This document shows positions 22,831 through 35,100 of a DNA stretch of 64,000 nt, piece after piece (the first letter of the stretch is position 1; each line of letters starts with the position of its first letter). Under the pieces are notes generated by a model. The model saw only the letters and a list, made by a program, of their open reading frames with translations, searched no databases and was not told the origin of the DNA. The stretch covers positions 930,001 to 994,000 of the forward strand of contig WPIO01000120.1 in the NCBI GenBank assembly GCA_009760855.2, in the 5' to 3' direction. The translations under genes and the position numbers were made by a program. The stretch comes from Cristatella mucedo. Lineage: Eukaryota; Bryozoa; Phylactolaemata; Cristatellidae.

Positions 22831-23811
22831 AAAAGGTCTGTTTGGTGGGGACACAACTCCCACTACTGTTGGACATATGGCACACTAGTATGACGTGGTA
22901 ATAGCTTCACTTCGAAGTGACTAAACTATTTGTTACGATCGTGCAAGCATATTGTTATTGCCATATTTGTAAAATACGTTTCTAGTTACAGCCGCCTCCA
23001 GCATTCGTGAATGTGGTATCACTTTTGGACTACAAAAGAGGAGAACAGGAGTGCAGGTATAGGATTTCCATCAACGTTTCTTTCCGGCGATAGGTCTTCT
23101 CGGTTGATCTGTAAATTAATTAAGGCGACTGAACTGCAGTTCCAAGTTAATAATTTCGCATGTTCATTCGCACGCGCATTTCCTTTTGATGCTCATGCTC
23201 ATTACCCACATAAATAACTAAGGTCACATCATAATATGTTCATCAAGGAAATTCTGTTGTCTCCTATTATTTGAAAGTTCTGATTCCGACCCTGTGTGCA
23301 ACGCTCGGGTGCGGAAAAGCAAGGGAATGGAAAATACATGTTTTATTCAGTGTGCACTGCCTGCACTAATTTTCATCCTTAATCGTTTGCGAATCAGGGA
23401 ACTTTAAGACCCTTGAAAGGTATGCTGTGGCTATTACAATATTCTCGTCTCTTCTTCCGAGCTCCGCTTTCTGCCCGTTCACATTACTTATATTTTACAA
23501 CTGCAAATTTGCTGCAGTTCTCAGTGTTTTTGCATCTCAAGTATATGCAGAGCATAGTGAACTATGCTTTTTCCTTGACTGTCTCTAGTTCACCCGACAT
23601 TAAACTAGCTTGACTGTCAAAATCAGGCCTTTGAAAACATAGAAATGATCAGTTTTGATTATACATAATGCCAAATTGTAACTTAGCTTAGTTAGCAGCC
23701 TCGTTTTTATAGCTGCATAAGAGTCTTAAAGGCTATTACCACTGCCTGCAGAAATGCTGCAAATCCTCGCCCCCAACATTCTCCCCCACGGACATTTCCG
23801 CTGGAGGACCC
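22831..23811. other. Unique spacer in duplication unit 1
   Basis: No gene or known repeat seen; it has a near-identical counterpart at about 26845-27823. Confidence 0.6.
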
Positions 23812-24095
23812 TAGGACATTCCCCCCGGACTTTTCCCAAGGGGTAGGACATTTCCCCTAGTTTGATTAATTAACAATTAAAAATACACACAAATATATAT
23901 ATATATATATGAACAAATTAAGTTCATGCTTTTTTGCAATTAAATCAACTCAGTATAATTGAACGTTTTGTTAATTCCATACCACATATTCACTGGTTGG
24001 CCTTGCAAAACTCAGTTCATTTGAGTTGTCTAACCACAGAGACTGTACTTTGGTGTTTTGCTTCTACCATATGTTGATGAATCTATAACTAAGAA

Positions 24096-24136
<41 letters not shown>

Positions 24137-24197
24137 GATTAAATGAAACCCTAAACAACTAAACTGTATAACCCAACTCCATGGGGGGAATGTCCTA
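23812..24197. mobile_element. Candidate MITE / foldback element (unit 1)
   Basis: A 386-base AT-rich segment bounded by perfect 15-bp inverted repeats: taggacattcccccc at the left and ggggggaatgtccta at the right. Related ggacatttcc motifs recur just outside and inside the left end (23790-23860). It has no coding capacity and contains two (AT)n runs (about 23895 and 24099-24133). The structure fits a small non-autonomous DNA element, but I found no clear target duplication. Confidence 0.45.
24099..24133. repeat. (AT)n microsatellite
   Basis: Uninterrupted alternating AT of about 35 bases; the counterpart in unit 2 (28113-28140) is shorter, as expected for replication slippage. Confidence 0.95.
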
Positions 24198-24462
24198 CCC
24201 CACGATAGGGAGATGCATCGCCCACTCATGAATGGGTAACCGGTTGCAATGTAACCAAGTAACCGGTTGCAAAGAGTGCACACACCTAACCTCCTGTGCT
24301 ACCATGGCCTTTTTAAAACGTAAACAGTTGCTCATAACGATCAACCTTACACAAGTCAACTTGCAAAGTCCAGATATACTAGAAAACAAGTCCAGATATA
24401 CTAGAAACTTATTGATTGGCGGATAAACAATGCGAAATATATACTTAGCTATGAATATTCTG

Positions 24463-25145
24463 ACTTGCTTACTGGCCTCCCAGCATGTGCGATCAGGCGA
24501 TTGCAGCTGGTGCAAAACTCGGCAGCTAGGCTTGTCTGTCGTGAGCGTCGCAGTTGCCACATTACTCCACTTCTCGCCGACCTGCACAGGCTACCAGTGA
24601 AGCAACGGATTGACTTCAAGGTTTTGTCGCTCAGTTTTAGGTCTCTTTATTCTATGGCTCCAGCCTATCTTTCAGATATACTACCCCATCAGGCCAAGCA
24701 TCGTACCACCCACTTATCGGAATCCAACAGTCTAGAAATACCTCATACAAACCTCAAATCAATTGGAGACCGTGCATTTAGTTCATATGCTCCCAAAGCC
24801 TGGAAATCCTTCCCGACCTGCGTCAGAACATCCCCTGACCTGACCACATTTAAAAGGAACGTAAAAACACGCCTCTTTAGGACAGCATTTAGTGGGTCCC
24901 TGTGATTCGTCCTTGATGTGCTTATGTGTGCTAACACTGTGCATGCTGCCACTAACCACATTTGCATGCTGACCCTGTGCATGTCACCACTAGCCATAAT
25001 ATTCATTTTGTTTGTTTTTCAAGCATGATTTTACATACTATTCTATTGCGTATCACTTTTCAGCAAATGTAAAGCGCCTAGAAAAAGATTAAGTTCTCTG
25101 AGGGCGCTTTATCAAGTGCAATATTATTATTATTATTTTTATTAT
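24463..25145 (+). mobile_element. L2-like LINE family 1, 3' fragment
   Basis: Starts at LTGLPACAIRRLQLVQNS and keeps an open frame (24465-24905) to the C-terminal SGSL, followed by the 3' UTR, the stem-loop tail (aagcgcctag... gggcgcttt near 25070-25110) and (ATT)n. Very close in sequence to the copy ending at 22167. Confidence 0.88.
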
Positions 25146-26179
25146 CGATGACATCCGCACATGAATGGCGGCAAATTTTCTAAAACTTTACGATGATTAA
25201 ACTAACTTACTAGTTATGGGCAAACCCAGTGTGATCCTGTGATTGGAAAGGCTGACTCTCAAAATTGGCTCTGCCAGCATATCTCCTTTTGAATCAGCTC
25301 GAAATCTAGGTGTCATATTCCAAAGCGACCTCTCGTTAGACGACAATATCAGCTCCACAGTCAAATCCGCCTATTTTCAGCTTCATAACATTGCTAAAAT
25401 TCGGGCTTGTTTAGATAAGGATACCACGTCCAAGTTGGTCCATGCATTCGTGACATCCCGTCTCGACTTCTGCAACTCCCTGCTTACTGGCCTCCCAGCA
25501 TGTGCGATCAGGCGATTGCAGCTGGTGCAAAACTCTGCAGCTAGGCTTGTCTGTCGTGAGCGTCGCAGTTGCCACATTACTCCACTTCTCGCCGACCTGC
25601 ACTGGCTACCAGTAAAGCAACGGATTGACTTTAATGTTTTGTCGCTCACTTTTAGGTCTCTTCATTCTATGGCTCCAGCCTATCTTTCAGATATACTACC
25701 CCATCAGGCCAAGCATCGTACCACCCACTTATCGGAATCCAACAGTCTAGAAATACCTCATACAAACCTCAAATCATTTGGAGACCGTGCATTTAGTTCA
25801 TATGCTCCCAAAGCCTGGAAATCCTTCCCGACCTGCGTCAGAACATCCCCTGACCTGACCACATTTAAAAGGAACGTAAAAACACGCCTCTTTAGGACAG
25901 CATTTAGTGGGTCCCTGTGATTCGTCCTTGATGTGCTTATGTGTGCTGACACTGTGCATGCTGCCACTAACCACATTTGCATGCTGACCCTGTGCATGTC
26001 ACCCCTAACCATATTATTCATTTAGTTTGTTTTTCAAGCACGATTTTACTTACCATTCCATTGCATATCACTTTACAGCAAATGTAAAGCGCCTAGAGAG
26101 AGAGATTAAGTTCTCCGAGGTCACTTTATCGAGTGAATTATTATTAATATTATTATTATTATTATTATTATTATCAGAA
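25146..26179 (+). mobile_element. L2-like LINE family 1, 3' fragment
   Basis: Starts in the region encoding DDIR, then AANFLKL with a frame break near 25230, followed by an open frame to the C-terminus (25243-25920). 3' tail with stem-loop and (ATT)n to 26179. Apart from its first 100 bases it is nearly identical to 21139-22167. Confidence 0.88.
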
Positions 26180-26257
26180 GGTCAACACGGCAGCTATAGT
26201 TACATCAAGCGATAGCTTACGTTGCCATTGTTTTTTGTGCCAATTTTGATGCCATTC

Positions 26258-26844
26258 GTTTCATTAGTCTGCACAAATTCAGTATATGTGATGTTGGGAG
26301 AGATTCGATCTTTGATGCCGGAAAACGTCCTGAAATTAAATGACGATAAAACCGAACTGGTGCTCATGGAACACCCTAAGCTTGTGGCTTGATTAAAAGG
26401 CTTCGCTCTTTTACTAGGTGATGCTATTGTGGGACTATCACCACGTGCTCAGAATTTAGGTGTCGTTTTTGACAACTGCCTCAATTTTAGGCCGTTGGCG
26501 ACAGAAGCATTGCTCTGCAGGTCCTAGACTGTGGAAGTAGCTACCACAATTCTTATGCAACGACAACTACCCTCCTACTGCCGAATATGGCTCATTCTTT
26601 TCTGCAGACCAGAGCTGCTACTACCATCCCATGCTACTCACTACCTCAACTGCTCGCCTGACTCAGCTATGCTTCCCACTATCTCTCTTTTGTGTGAGAT
26701 GAAGTCTGTTGGCTACCGAATGCATAATGAAAGCAGCTTAGGCTCGTGAGTGGGCTATGCAAAACTCTCCTGCGTAACACCCGCATGGTCTTGGTGACTT
26801 TGTGGAGTTACAGACGGAGATACATTACAACACATTACATTACA
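26258..26844 (+). mobile_element. LINE family 2 copy with internal deletion (duplication unit 2)
   Basis: Same deleted structure and same (ATTAC)n end as 22247-22830. It differs by a few substitutions and a small insertion (tatatg near 26282), so the insertion predates the duplication. Confidence 0.75.
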
Positions 26845-27823
26845 AAAGGTCTGTTTGGTGGGGACACAACTCCCACTACTGTTGGACATATGGCACACTA
26901 GTATGACGTGGTAATAGCTTCACTTCGAAGTGACTAAACTATTTGTTACGATCGTGCAAGCATATTGTTATTGCCATATTTGTAAAATACGTTTCTAGTT
27001 ACAGCCGCCTCCAGCATTCGTGAATGTGGTATCACTTTTGGACTACAAAAGAGGAGAACAGGAGTGCAGGTATAGGATTTCCATCAACGTTTCTTTCCGG
27101 CGATAGGTCTTCTCGGTTGATCTGTAAATTAATTAAGGCGACTGAACTGCAGTTCCAAGTTAATAATTTCGCATGTTCATTCGCACGCGCATTTCCTTTT
27201 GATGCTCATGCTCATTACCACATAAATAACTAAGGTCACATCATAATATGTTCATCAAGGAAATTCTGTTGTCTCCTATTATTTGAAAGTTCTGATTCCG
27301 ACCCTGTGTGCAACGCTCGGGTGCGGAAAAGCAAGGGAATGGAAAATACATGTTTTATTCAGTGTGCACTGCCTGCACTAATTTTCATCCTTAATCGTTT
27401 GCGAATCAGGGAACTTCAAGACCCTTGAAAGGTATGCTGTGGCTATTACAATATTCTCGTCTCTTCTTCCGAGCTCCGCTTTCTGCCCGTTCACATTACT
27501 TATATTTTACAACTGCAAATTTGCTGCAGTTCTCAGTGTTTTTGCATCTCAAGTATATGCAGAGCATAGTGAACTATGCTTTTTCCTTGACTGTCTCTAG
27601 TTCACCCGACATTAAACTAGCTTGACTGTCAAAATCAGGCCTTTGAAAACATAGAAATGATCAGTTTTGATTATACATAATGCCAAATTGTAACTTAGCT
27701 TAGTTAGCAGCCTCGTTTTTATAGCTGCATAAGAGTCTTAAAGGCTATTACCACTGCCTGCAGAAATGCTGCAAATCCTTGCCCCCAACATTCTCCCCCA
27801 CGGACATTTCCGCTGGAGGACCC

Positions 27824-28109
27824 TAGGACATTCCCCCCGGACTTTTCCCAAGGGGTAGAACATTTCCCCTAGTTTGATTAATTAGCAATTAAGAATACAC
27901 ACAAATATATATATATATATATATGAACAAATTAAGTTCATGCTTTTTTTAAATTAAATCAACTCAGTATAATTGAACGTTTTGTTAATTCCATACCACA
28001 TATTCACTGGTTGGCCTTGCACAACACAGTTCATTTGAGTTGTCTAACCACAGAGACTGTACTTTGGTGTTTTGCTTCTACCATATGTTGATGAATCTAT
28101 AACTAAGAA

Positions 28110-28144
<35 letters not shown>

Positions 28145-28205
28145 GATTAAATAAAACCCTAAACAACTAAACTGTATGACCCAACTCCATGGGGGGAATG
28201 TCCTA
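27824..28205. mobile_element. Candidate MITE / foldback element (unit 2)
   Basis: Duplicate of 23812-24197 with the same 15-bp inverted ends (27824-27838 and 28191-28205). The difference in length comes from the AT runs. Confidence 0.45.
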
Positions 28206-28470
28206 CCCCACGATAGGGAGATGCATCGCCCACTCATGAATGGGTAACCGGTTGCAATGTAACCAAGTAACCGGTTGCAAAGAGTGCACACACCTAACCT
28301 CCTGTGCTACCATGGCCTTTTTAAAACGTAAACAGTTGCTCATAACGATCAACCTTACACTAGTCAACTTGCAAAGTCCAGATATACTAGAAAACAAGTC
28401 CAGATATACTAGAAACTTATTGATTGGCGGATAAACAATTCGAAATATATACTTAGCGATGAATATTCTG

Positions 28471-28624
28471 ACTTGCTTACTGGCCTACCAGCATGTGCGA
28501 TCAGGCGATTGCAGCTAGTACAAAACTCCGCAGCTAGGCTTGTCTGTCTTGAGCGTCACAGTTGCCACATTACTCCACTTCTCGCCGACCTGCACTGGCT
28601 ACCAGTCAAGCAACGGATTGACTT
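28471..28624 (+). mobile_element. L2-like LINE family 1 fragment, left part, interrupted
   Basis: Corresponds to the beginning of the fragment at 24463 (LTGLPACAIRRLQLVQNS). It stops inside the codons for QRIDF at gactt (28620-28624), where another LINE copy has inserted. The host LINE resumes at 29673. Confidence 0.85.
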
Positions 28625-29672
28625 AATAATAATAATAATAATATTGCACTTGATAAAGCGCCCTCAGAGAACTTAATCTCTTTCTAGGCGCTTTACATTT
28701 GCTGCAAAGTGATACGTAATAGAATAGTAAGTAAAGTCATGCTTAAAAAACAAACAAAATGAATAACATGGTTAGGGGTTACATGCACTGGGTCAGCATG
28801 CAAATGTGGTTAGTGGCAGCATGAACAGTGTCAGCACACATAAGCACATCGAGGACGAATCACAAGGACCCAGTAAATGCTGTCCTAAATAGGTATGTTT
28901 TCAAGTTTCTTTTAAATGTGGTTAGGTCAGGGGATGTTCTGATGCAGGTCGGGAGGGAGTTCCAGGCTGTGGGAGCATACGAGCTAAATGCACGGTCTCC
29001 AAAGGATTTAAGGTTTTACGAGGTATTTCTAGACTGTTGGATTCCGAAAAGCGAGTGGTACGATGCTTTGCCTGATGGGGTAGTATATCTGAAAGATAGG
29101 CTGGAGCCATTGAATGAAGAGACCTAAAAGTGAGCGACAAAACCTTGAAGTCAATCCGTTGCTTGACTCGACGATGAGACGAGATGTCACGAATGCATGG
29201 ACCAACTTGGACGTGGTATCCTTATCTAAACAAGCCCTAATTTTAGCAATGTCATGAAGCTGAAAATAGGCTGATTTGTCTGTGGAGCTGATGTGGTCGT
29301 CTAACGAGAGGTCGCTTTGGAATATGACACCTAGATTTCGAGCTGATGCAACTGGAGATATGCTGGCAGAGCCAATTTTGAAAGTCAGCCTTTCCAATTT
29401 CTGAATAACACTAGGTTTGCCCATAACTAGTAAGTTAGTTTTATCATCGTTTGGTTTTAGAAAATTTGCTGCCATCCATGATCGGATGTCATCAATGCAT
29501 GCAGCAAGTGAGTTGAGAGAATTTTAAGTGCTCGAAGGCTGGGAGGGATCAAAGCAAAGGTACAACTGAGTGTCATCCGCATAGAAGTGAAAGCCTAGAT
29601 TGTGCTTGGCAATCACATCAGCGAGAGGGAGAGTATAAACGGTGAAAAGGACCGGACCTAGCACAGAGCCCA
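28625..29672 (-). mobile_element. L2-like LINE family 1 inserted within another copy
   Basis: Minus-strand copy. Its 3' (ATT)n tail and stem-loop are at 28625-28700 and its truncated 5' end is at 29672 in the codons for GSVLGP. It carries readable AANFLKPNDDKTNLLVM and NLGVIFQSDLSLDD, but about 150 bases between TSRL and QRIDF are deleted. The flanking gactt at 28620-28624 and at 29673-29677 is a 5-bp target-site duplication, and the interrupted host LINE reads straight across it. Confidence 0.85.
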
Positions 29673-30200
29673 GACTTCAAGGTTTTGTCGCTCACTTTTA
29701 GGTCCCTTCATTCTATGGCTCCAGCCTATCTGTCAGATATACTACCCCATCAGGCCAAGCATCGTACCACCCGCTTTTCGGAATCCAACAGTCTATAAAT
29801 ACCTCGTACAAAACTTAAATTCTTTGGAGACCACGCATTTAGTTCGTATGCTCGCACAGCCTGGAACTCCCTCCCGACCTGCATCACAACATCCCCTGAC
29901 CTGACCACATTTAAAAGGAACCTAAAAACACACTTTTTTAGGACAGCATTTAGCGGGTCCCTGTGATTCGTCCTTGATATGCTTATGCGTGCTGACACTG
30001 TGCTTGCTGCCACTAACCACATTTTCATGCTGACCCTGTGCATGTCATCCCTAACCATATTATCAATTTTGTTTTTTTTCAAGCATGATTTTACTAACCT
30101 TTCAATTGCATTTCACTTTGCAGCAAATGTAAAGCGCCTAGAGAGAGAGATTAAGTTCTCTGAGGGCGCTTTTTCAAGCGCATTATAATAATTATTATTA
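29673..30200 (+). mobile_element. L2-like LINE family 1 fragment, right part, after nested insertion
   Basis: Continues the copy begun at 28471: [21 protein letters not shown] with stops and a frame shift further on, then 3' UTR and tail. The stem-loop lies at 30133-30170 (agcgcc pairing with ggcgct, plus an inner agaga/tctct pair), followed by an AT/ATT-rich end. It is visibly more diverged from unit 1 than the left part is. Confidence 0.85.
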
Positions 30201-31334
30201 TTGTTTCGACGTCAGCAACTAACCTGTGATCTTAACCTAGTTTACATGACTGATTCTCTAATTCATTTTTCAGAACGATATAAGATCGGAGAATCTATAC
30301 CTGTGCTATCGTTTGGGCAAGACTCGTTTCCTTCGGAAAAAACATATTCGTGTAATTTCGCCTTTTGTATTGCAGCAAATCAATTTCTACGTTCAGCCAT
30401 TAGTGAGCACAATCCCCGATTTAATCTACACTCCGTAAATGTAAAAAGCCAACTCACACAAATTACATCAACTTCTTCTTTTATGCTAAATTGATGTGTA
30501 GCCACCATCTGCAGTACATCGATAGGCCAGCCAATTTGACCCGGAACTTTTGGAAAAAGCAGTTATTAGGCAATTTATTAAGAAGACAAAACCAGGCCGG
30601 GAAAAATGGCACCGAAGTGGGAAGCTTTCCATTAGGTGGTTCTAGTAAAAGGCACATGTGTAAGCGCACCTAGATAGTAAGTTAGAAAGTTCGATTACAA
30701 TTTTAGAGGTAATGATTTCACACATTCAGCATTTTATAAGGTATATAAGTAAAATCGCACGAGTGAGGAGATTCTTCTTTACACTAAAGCATTCGGCTGA
30801 TTTTGATAGAAGTCACTACGTTTTTTCGAGTACTTATAGACTAGCCTGGGCATAGCCAGAACTGCAGTGGAACTGTGTAAGATCAAACCAGTCAGACAAT
30901 AAACAGCTTTGATATGGACGGATTGTCATTTGCCAAAGCAATTTATTTCAAGTACCCAAAAATCCAGGCTAGGTCCTCTTATTTCTGTTGTACTATCATT
31001 CTTTAGCCGACATTATCGGCCGAAGTGCTGTCTAAGATTGAATTTGTATGCACGTCATATATAGTAGTAACAGTGCATTTATTCCAGCAGCCTTCTTGAA
31101 TGTCCAGCTCTATCAACTAACCACCATAATCGGCGTGTTGTTAGTATTCACATTCGATTAAGAACGAACTTCATTACATTAAAGGACGCAAGTAGTAGAC
31201 TGGCCAAAAAAAAACCTAGAAAACTCATAAATGAGAAATCACATTATCAAAATAAGCTGAGGTCGGATATCTCTTGTAGTTTCTGCAAGAAAACTAAATA
31301 TTCTGTTAAAAAATTAAACTTTTAAGAGAAAGCT
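30201..31334. other. Intergenic, nothing recognised
   Basis: Short open frames on both strands (30201-30494 plus, 30481-30669 minus) show no family resemblance. No repeat recognised. Confidence 0.5.
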
Positions 31335-32100
31335 ATTGTAATAATAATTATTAGTATAATTTTACGCTTTATGAAGTGCCCTCAAAAAACTCAATATATA
31401 TCTAAGCAGTTGAAATTTGCTGCAAAATGAAACTCAATTGGACGGTGAATGATATAAAGCTTGATAAACGACGTGAGTAACATGGTTAGGGGTGACGTGC
31501 ACAGGGTCAGCATGCAAGTGTGGTTGGAGGTAGCATGCACAGTGTCAGCATCCGTAAGCACTCAAAGGACGAATCGCAGGGACTCACTAAATGCTGTCCT
31601 AAATAGGTGCATTTTAAAGTTCTTTTTACATGCGATCGTTTCATCGGATGTTCTGAAGCAAGTTATGAGTCATCTCCAGGATGGAAGCATACAGACTAAA
31701 TGCACCATCTGCAAAGGATTTGAGGGATACGAGGTGGTGGTAAACCTAGATTTCGAAAAGCGGGTGATACAATGTTTGACCGGGTGGAGGATTATATCTG
31801 AGAGATTGGCTGAAGCTAAAGAATAAAGCGTCCTAAAACTGAACGAGAAAATCTTGAAGTCGATCCGTCGCTTGACTGATAGCCAGTGCAGTTTGGTGAA
31901 AGTGGTGTGAAGTGGTGAGTGTGACGTTCACGACAGACAAGCCTATGTGCCTAGCCCTGGATTCTAGTTCGAATACTTTTGGCCAATCATTTTTTGTAGA
32001 ATTTGTTGGCCTGCTAAGAAAGAAATACAATGCCCAAGTTGGTCCATTCATTTTTGACAGTATTTCGAGACCTCTGTAGGATGCCCATTGCTTGTTTTAG
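31335..32100 (-). mobile_element. L2-like LINE family 1 with an inverted 5' part
   Basis: From 31335 (AT-rich tail, decayed stem-loop) to about 31945 the element reads on the minus strand up to the codons for LVCRERH. From about 31955 to 32100 the sequence matches the same LINE in the plus orientation (the part encoding KLVHAFVTSRLDF and what precedes it; caagttggtccattcatttt at 32036-32058 is the clearest match). The inverted piece is the part that should lie just upstream of the minus-strand part. Strongly decayed. Confidence 0.65.
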
Positions 32101-35100
32101 GTTACACCTGTAGCCGAGTTCACGGGTGCACGACCATACCCACTCGGGCCTTCCTACTATCTTTGTCCGTTCTTGGTCGTTATGCAGGCCCTCCGACAAC
32201 AGCGATTCACGGGTTATCGACCGGGTGCGCAACACTTTATATAATAGGCACGGATGTGCTATACAAGGAAAAACTAAACAAGTCTACGGAGGAAGGTCCT
32301 ATAGAAGGTAAACTACCTGCGCGTGAGGTGACGCCAGATGCGGGAACAAACGTATTAGTTCTCAGTCGGCTTTCCCAGTCACACAGTAGCCGACCTCTGT
32401 CCCACCTGTACAAGCTTACGCCTGACAAGACCGGCTAGCTGAGTATTCTGGGATAGACAGAGCTTCCGCCGAAAGAGAGCCAGCATTTTGTGCCCAAGTT
32501 CTGGTCCTCAGGCCTCCGGTAGCTGACCCTAGGCTTTGCGACTCCCAGCCCGACACATCGAATGTCAGCGGGTCCGCCTACTCTAAGGTACACATGCAAT
32601 AGAGGGCCTACTGTCAGTGCAGCAATCTGCAGCACGTACTGTCGCTCCTGAGCACGGCAAGTGTCACACTTCAGCACTTCTTACTAATCAGCACCGATTC
32701 CACATCGAGCAGTATTTGCCATAGCCTGGCTTCAGCCACATCAGCTCTGCTCTCCCCAGTAGCTGCGGCTCAAAGCAAACTCAAAACCTCTGGATACTAT
32801 GCAATTAGCTTATAGGCTCTTAAAGTCAGGAACTCATTTTTGACTGATGTCGACTGACTTAATAGTATTTATAAAAAAGCTATTAACTCCACCGTTTCTT
32901 ACAGTATTCACCTAGTCCTTTTAATTATACCGTTTTCGTCTGCTAAAGTAAACGCTACGGCAAGTTATTACAGGGGGCCACAACCAAACGGTTGAAAGCC
33001 TGATCATTCCTGACCGTGATCATTGGAATTATTAAAAATCCGGTTGCTTTTCGCTACCTCAATCCCGAGGTCGTGGGTTTGAGTCTTGTGGTGGATAATA
33101 CGTTAATGCAGCTGCAATGAGTTGCTAGAGCCCTAGATGCTTATCTGCCACTATAAAAAGAAGCTGCTTTTAAATCCACTTATGTATTTTTAGTTTTGCA
33201 ACTCAGAGGCACTGCTCATGACGTCAAAATGTACTCTTAATAAGGGTAGATCCGGCATAAGACACAGGCAAATCCCTATGCCGAAACCACGTGCGAGCGC
33301 GCACGCACACAACACAAAAGAAACACAAAATGCTAGCTCGGGTGCAATACGACCGTATTCGTCGGAGTCTACCGAATAATCCTAGGTCTGTCCCGTCAAT
33401 CGCTGGTGAATTGCCCACCCTCCTCCCTAGCTTTGACAGAAACGATTCCGGCGACGTCGAAAAGAGGAGCCGAACAAAAGACAAAGAGCAAGCATTGCTC
33501 GGCTCCTAAATATCTAGCTGAGACAATGGAGCAAGAGCTTAGCTGTATTGGGCCCGACACCGCGGCCCTTACGGGAATGAATTGATACCTTCCCTAGGCC
33601 ACTTGAAGGGCACCTTTGTCCAGCTTGAATGCCGAATAGGCTTCAGACGATTCTTTTTGGACAGAGTCGTGGCCGAGGTTGACAGGCCAGCTAACGTCAA
33701 TTAGAAACTCCTGCGTGTATCGGACCAATTGCAAAGGCCGAATCACCACCGCCGGTCTCAGAGCTTCCTGGCTTGCTCGTAAGCTCTTGCTCTCTAACCG
33801 CACTGACGCTCCTCACTTGCTCACTGCTTCAGGACAAAGGAGTTCTATTCCGCCGCCGAACAGTTCTCGTTCAAGCTAAAATTCAGCCAAGGCCAGCAAG
33901 TCACTACAAGTGTAGCAGGTACCATCGTGGCAAGGCATATTTAGTTTGAATTAGGAGTTAGGAACCTGCACTGGTCTTATGCCATGGGGCAATGAAAGAG
34001 GCTTGTACAGTGCTGTCGTGTCTCCTGAGGTATCGGTGCGCGTCGCAAATATCGGCCCTAGGTTTGTATAGGCCCCGATGTGTGCCCAAGTAGATCACTA
34101 AGTCACCAGCGGCCGCAGATTGAACACGAGTTTCGATGCACGTTTATCCGTAGCCGAAGACAGAGCCAACTGCAAAGCGGATGCACAAAATATTCGATCA
34201 CACTTCAGACAACAATTGAAGTACGAGTGAATCTCACTAGTTCGTTCATGTAGTGGCAAAGCACACGTGATGTGCTGAAGCCTAAAGCCCCCAATACGCC
34301 AAGCTTTAGAACACGGTGCACTGTGTCCTGCACAGCCACGTATTATAACGAGGCAAAGGTAAGGTCTCTACATGACGACCAATGAGGCTGGTGACTTCCA
34401 ACGGACCACATTTTTTATAGGCTTAGAAGCTCACTCTCAATGCTCTGGCTCATTACCGATCAAAGCATTTATTGATGGGAACTAAAGCAGTGAGGACCGT
34501 TGCTTATAAAACAGCCACGATGGAAAGCCTACAATAATTGTGTGCATACCCAATCGTAATCCTCTCTGCAGGAGGGCCGAGGATTGACAAGTTTTAATTG
34601 TATTAGCTTTTCTTGATTCAAACGAATCAATCATGCCGGTAGTGATTATTCATCAATCAGCTGTCAGGCTCATATCTTGCTATCGCTTAGGATTGCAAAG
34701 GATTAATGAATTTTTTTTAATACCTGCCGAAATGTAATTAAAGCAAGCCAGCGTAGACATAAAGGGAGCGAGCATAATTTTAAGCAACCATATGTTTAGA
34801 CAGTTACCGATGTTTGACAGAGATCAGACTTGACGGCTAGCTTTTGAGTCGGTCTTCTTTATGTTTCTTGCCCAAGCAGTTGCGGAGCAGGTTGCACTGG
34901 TTGCAGGCTCTATGAAAGCTATACCTGGCACAGGAATAACGGCCTCTTCAATCCTGCTATCTTAAACCAAGGCTAAGAAAATGCCACTTCGTTCAACCAC
35001 CTGCAGTTAATAAACTCTCGTGGCTAATCATTAAACCAATTTTCTCAAGCCTCAAGCTGTTTCTCCTATTTAAACTAATGAAACTGACTTTGACATGCAC

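Larger units (their letters stand above)
21139..25145 (+). repeat. Tandem duplication, unit 1 (about 4.0 kb)
   Basis: Matches 25146-28624 at a constant offset of about 4007-4013 bases. Contents: 3' part of the L2-like LINE (to 22167), a unique spacer carrying a family 2 LINE (22247-22830) and a candidate MITE (23812-24197), then another L2-like LINE fragment (24463-25145). Comparison by eye shows only scattered substitutions and length changes in (AT)n runs through the spacer. The first roughly 100 bases of the match (within the LINE) are noticeably more different than the rest. Confidence 0.85.
25146..28624 (+). repeat. Tandem duplication, unit 2
   Basis: Second copy of the 4-kb unit, directly abutting unit 1 at the (ATT)n tail of the LINE fragment ending at 25145. 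It is cut short at 28624 by insertion of a minus-strand LINE. All internal features (LINE 3' end, family 2 LINE, spacer, candidate MITE, start of the next LINE fragment) occur in the same order as in unit 1. Confidence 0.85.

Noticed and set aside
33020-33110. Possible tRNA-like sequence with gtgggtttgagtc
   Set aside because: Only a B-box-like segment is present; no matching A box, cloverleaf or shared SINE tail.
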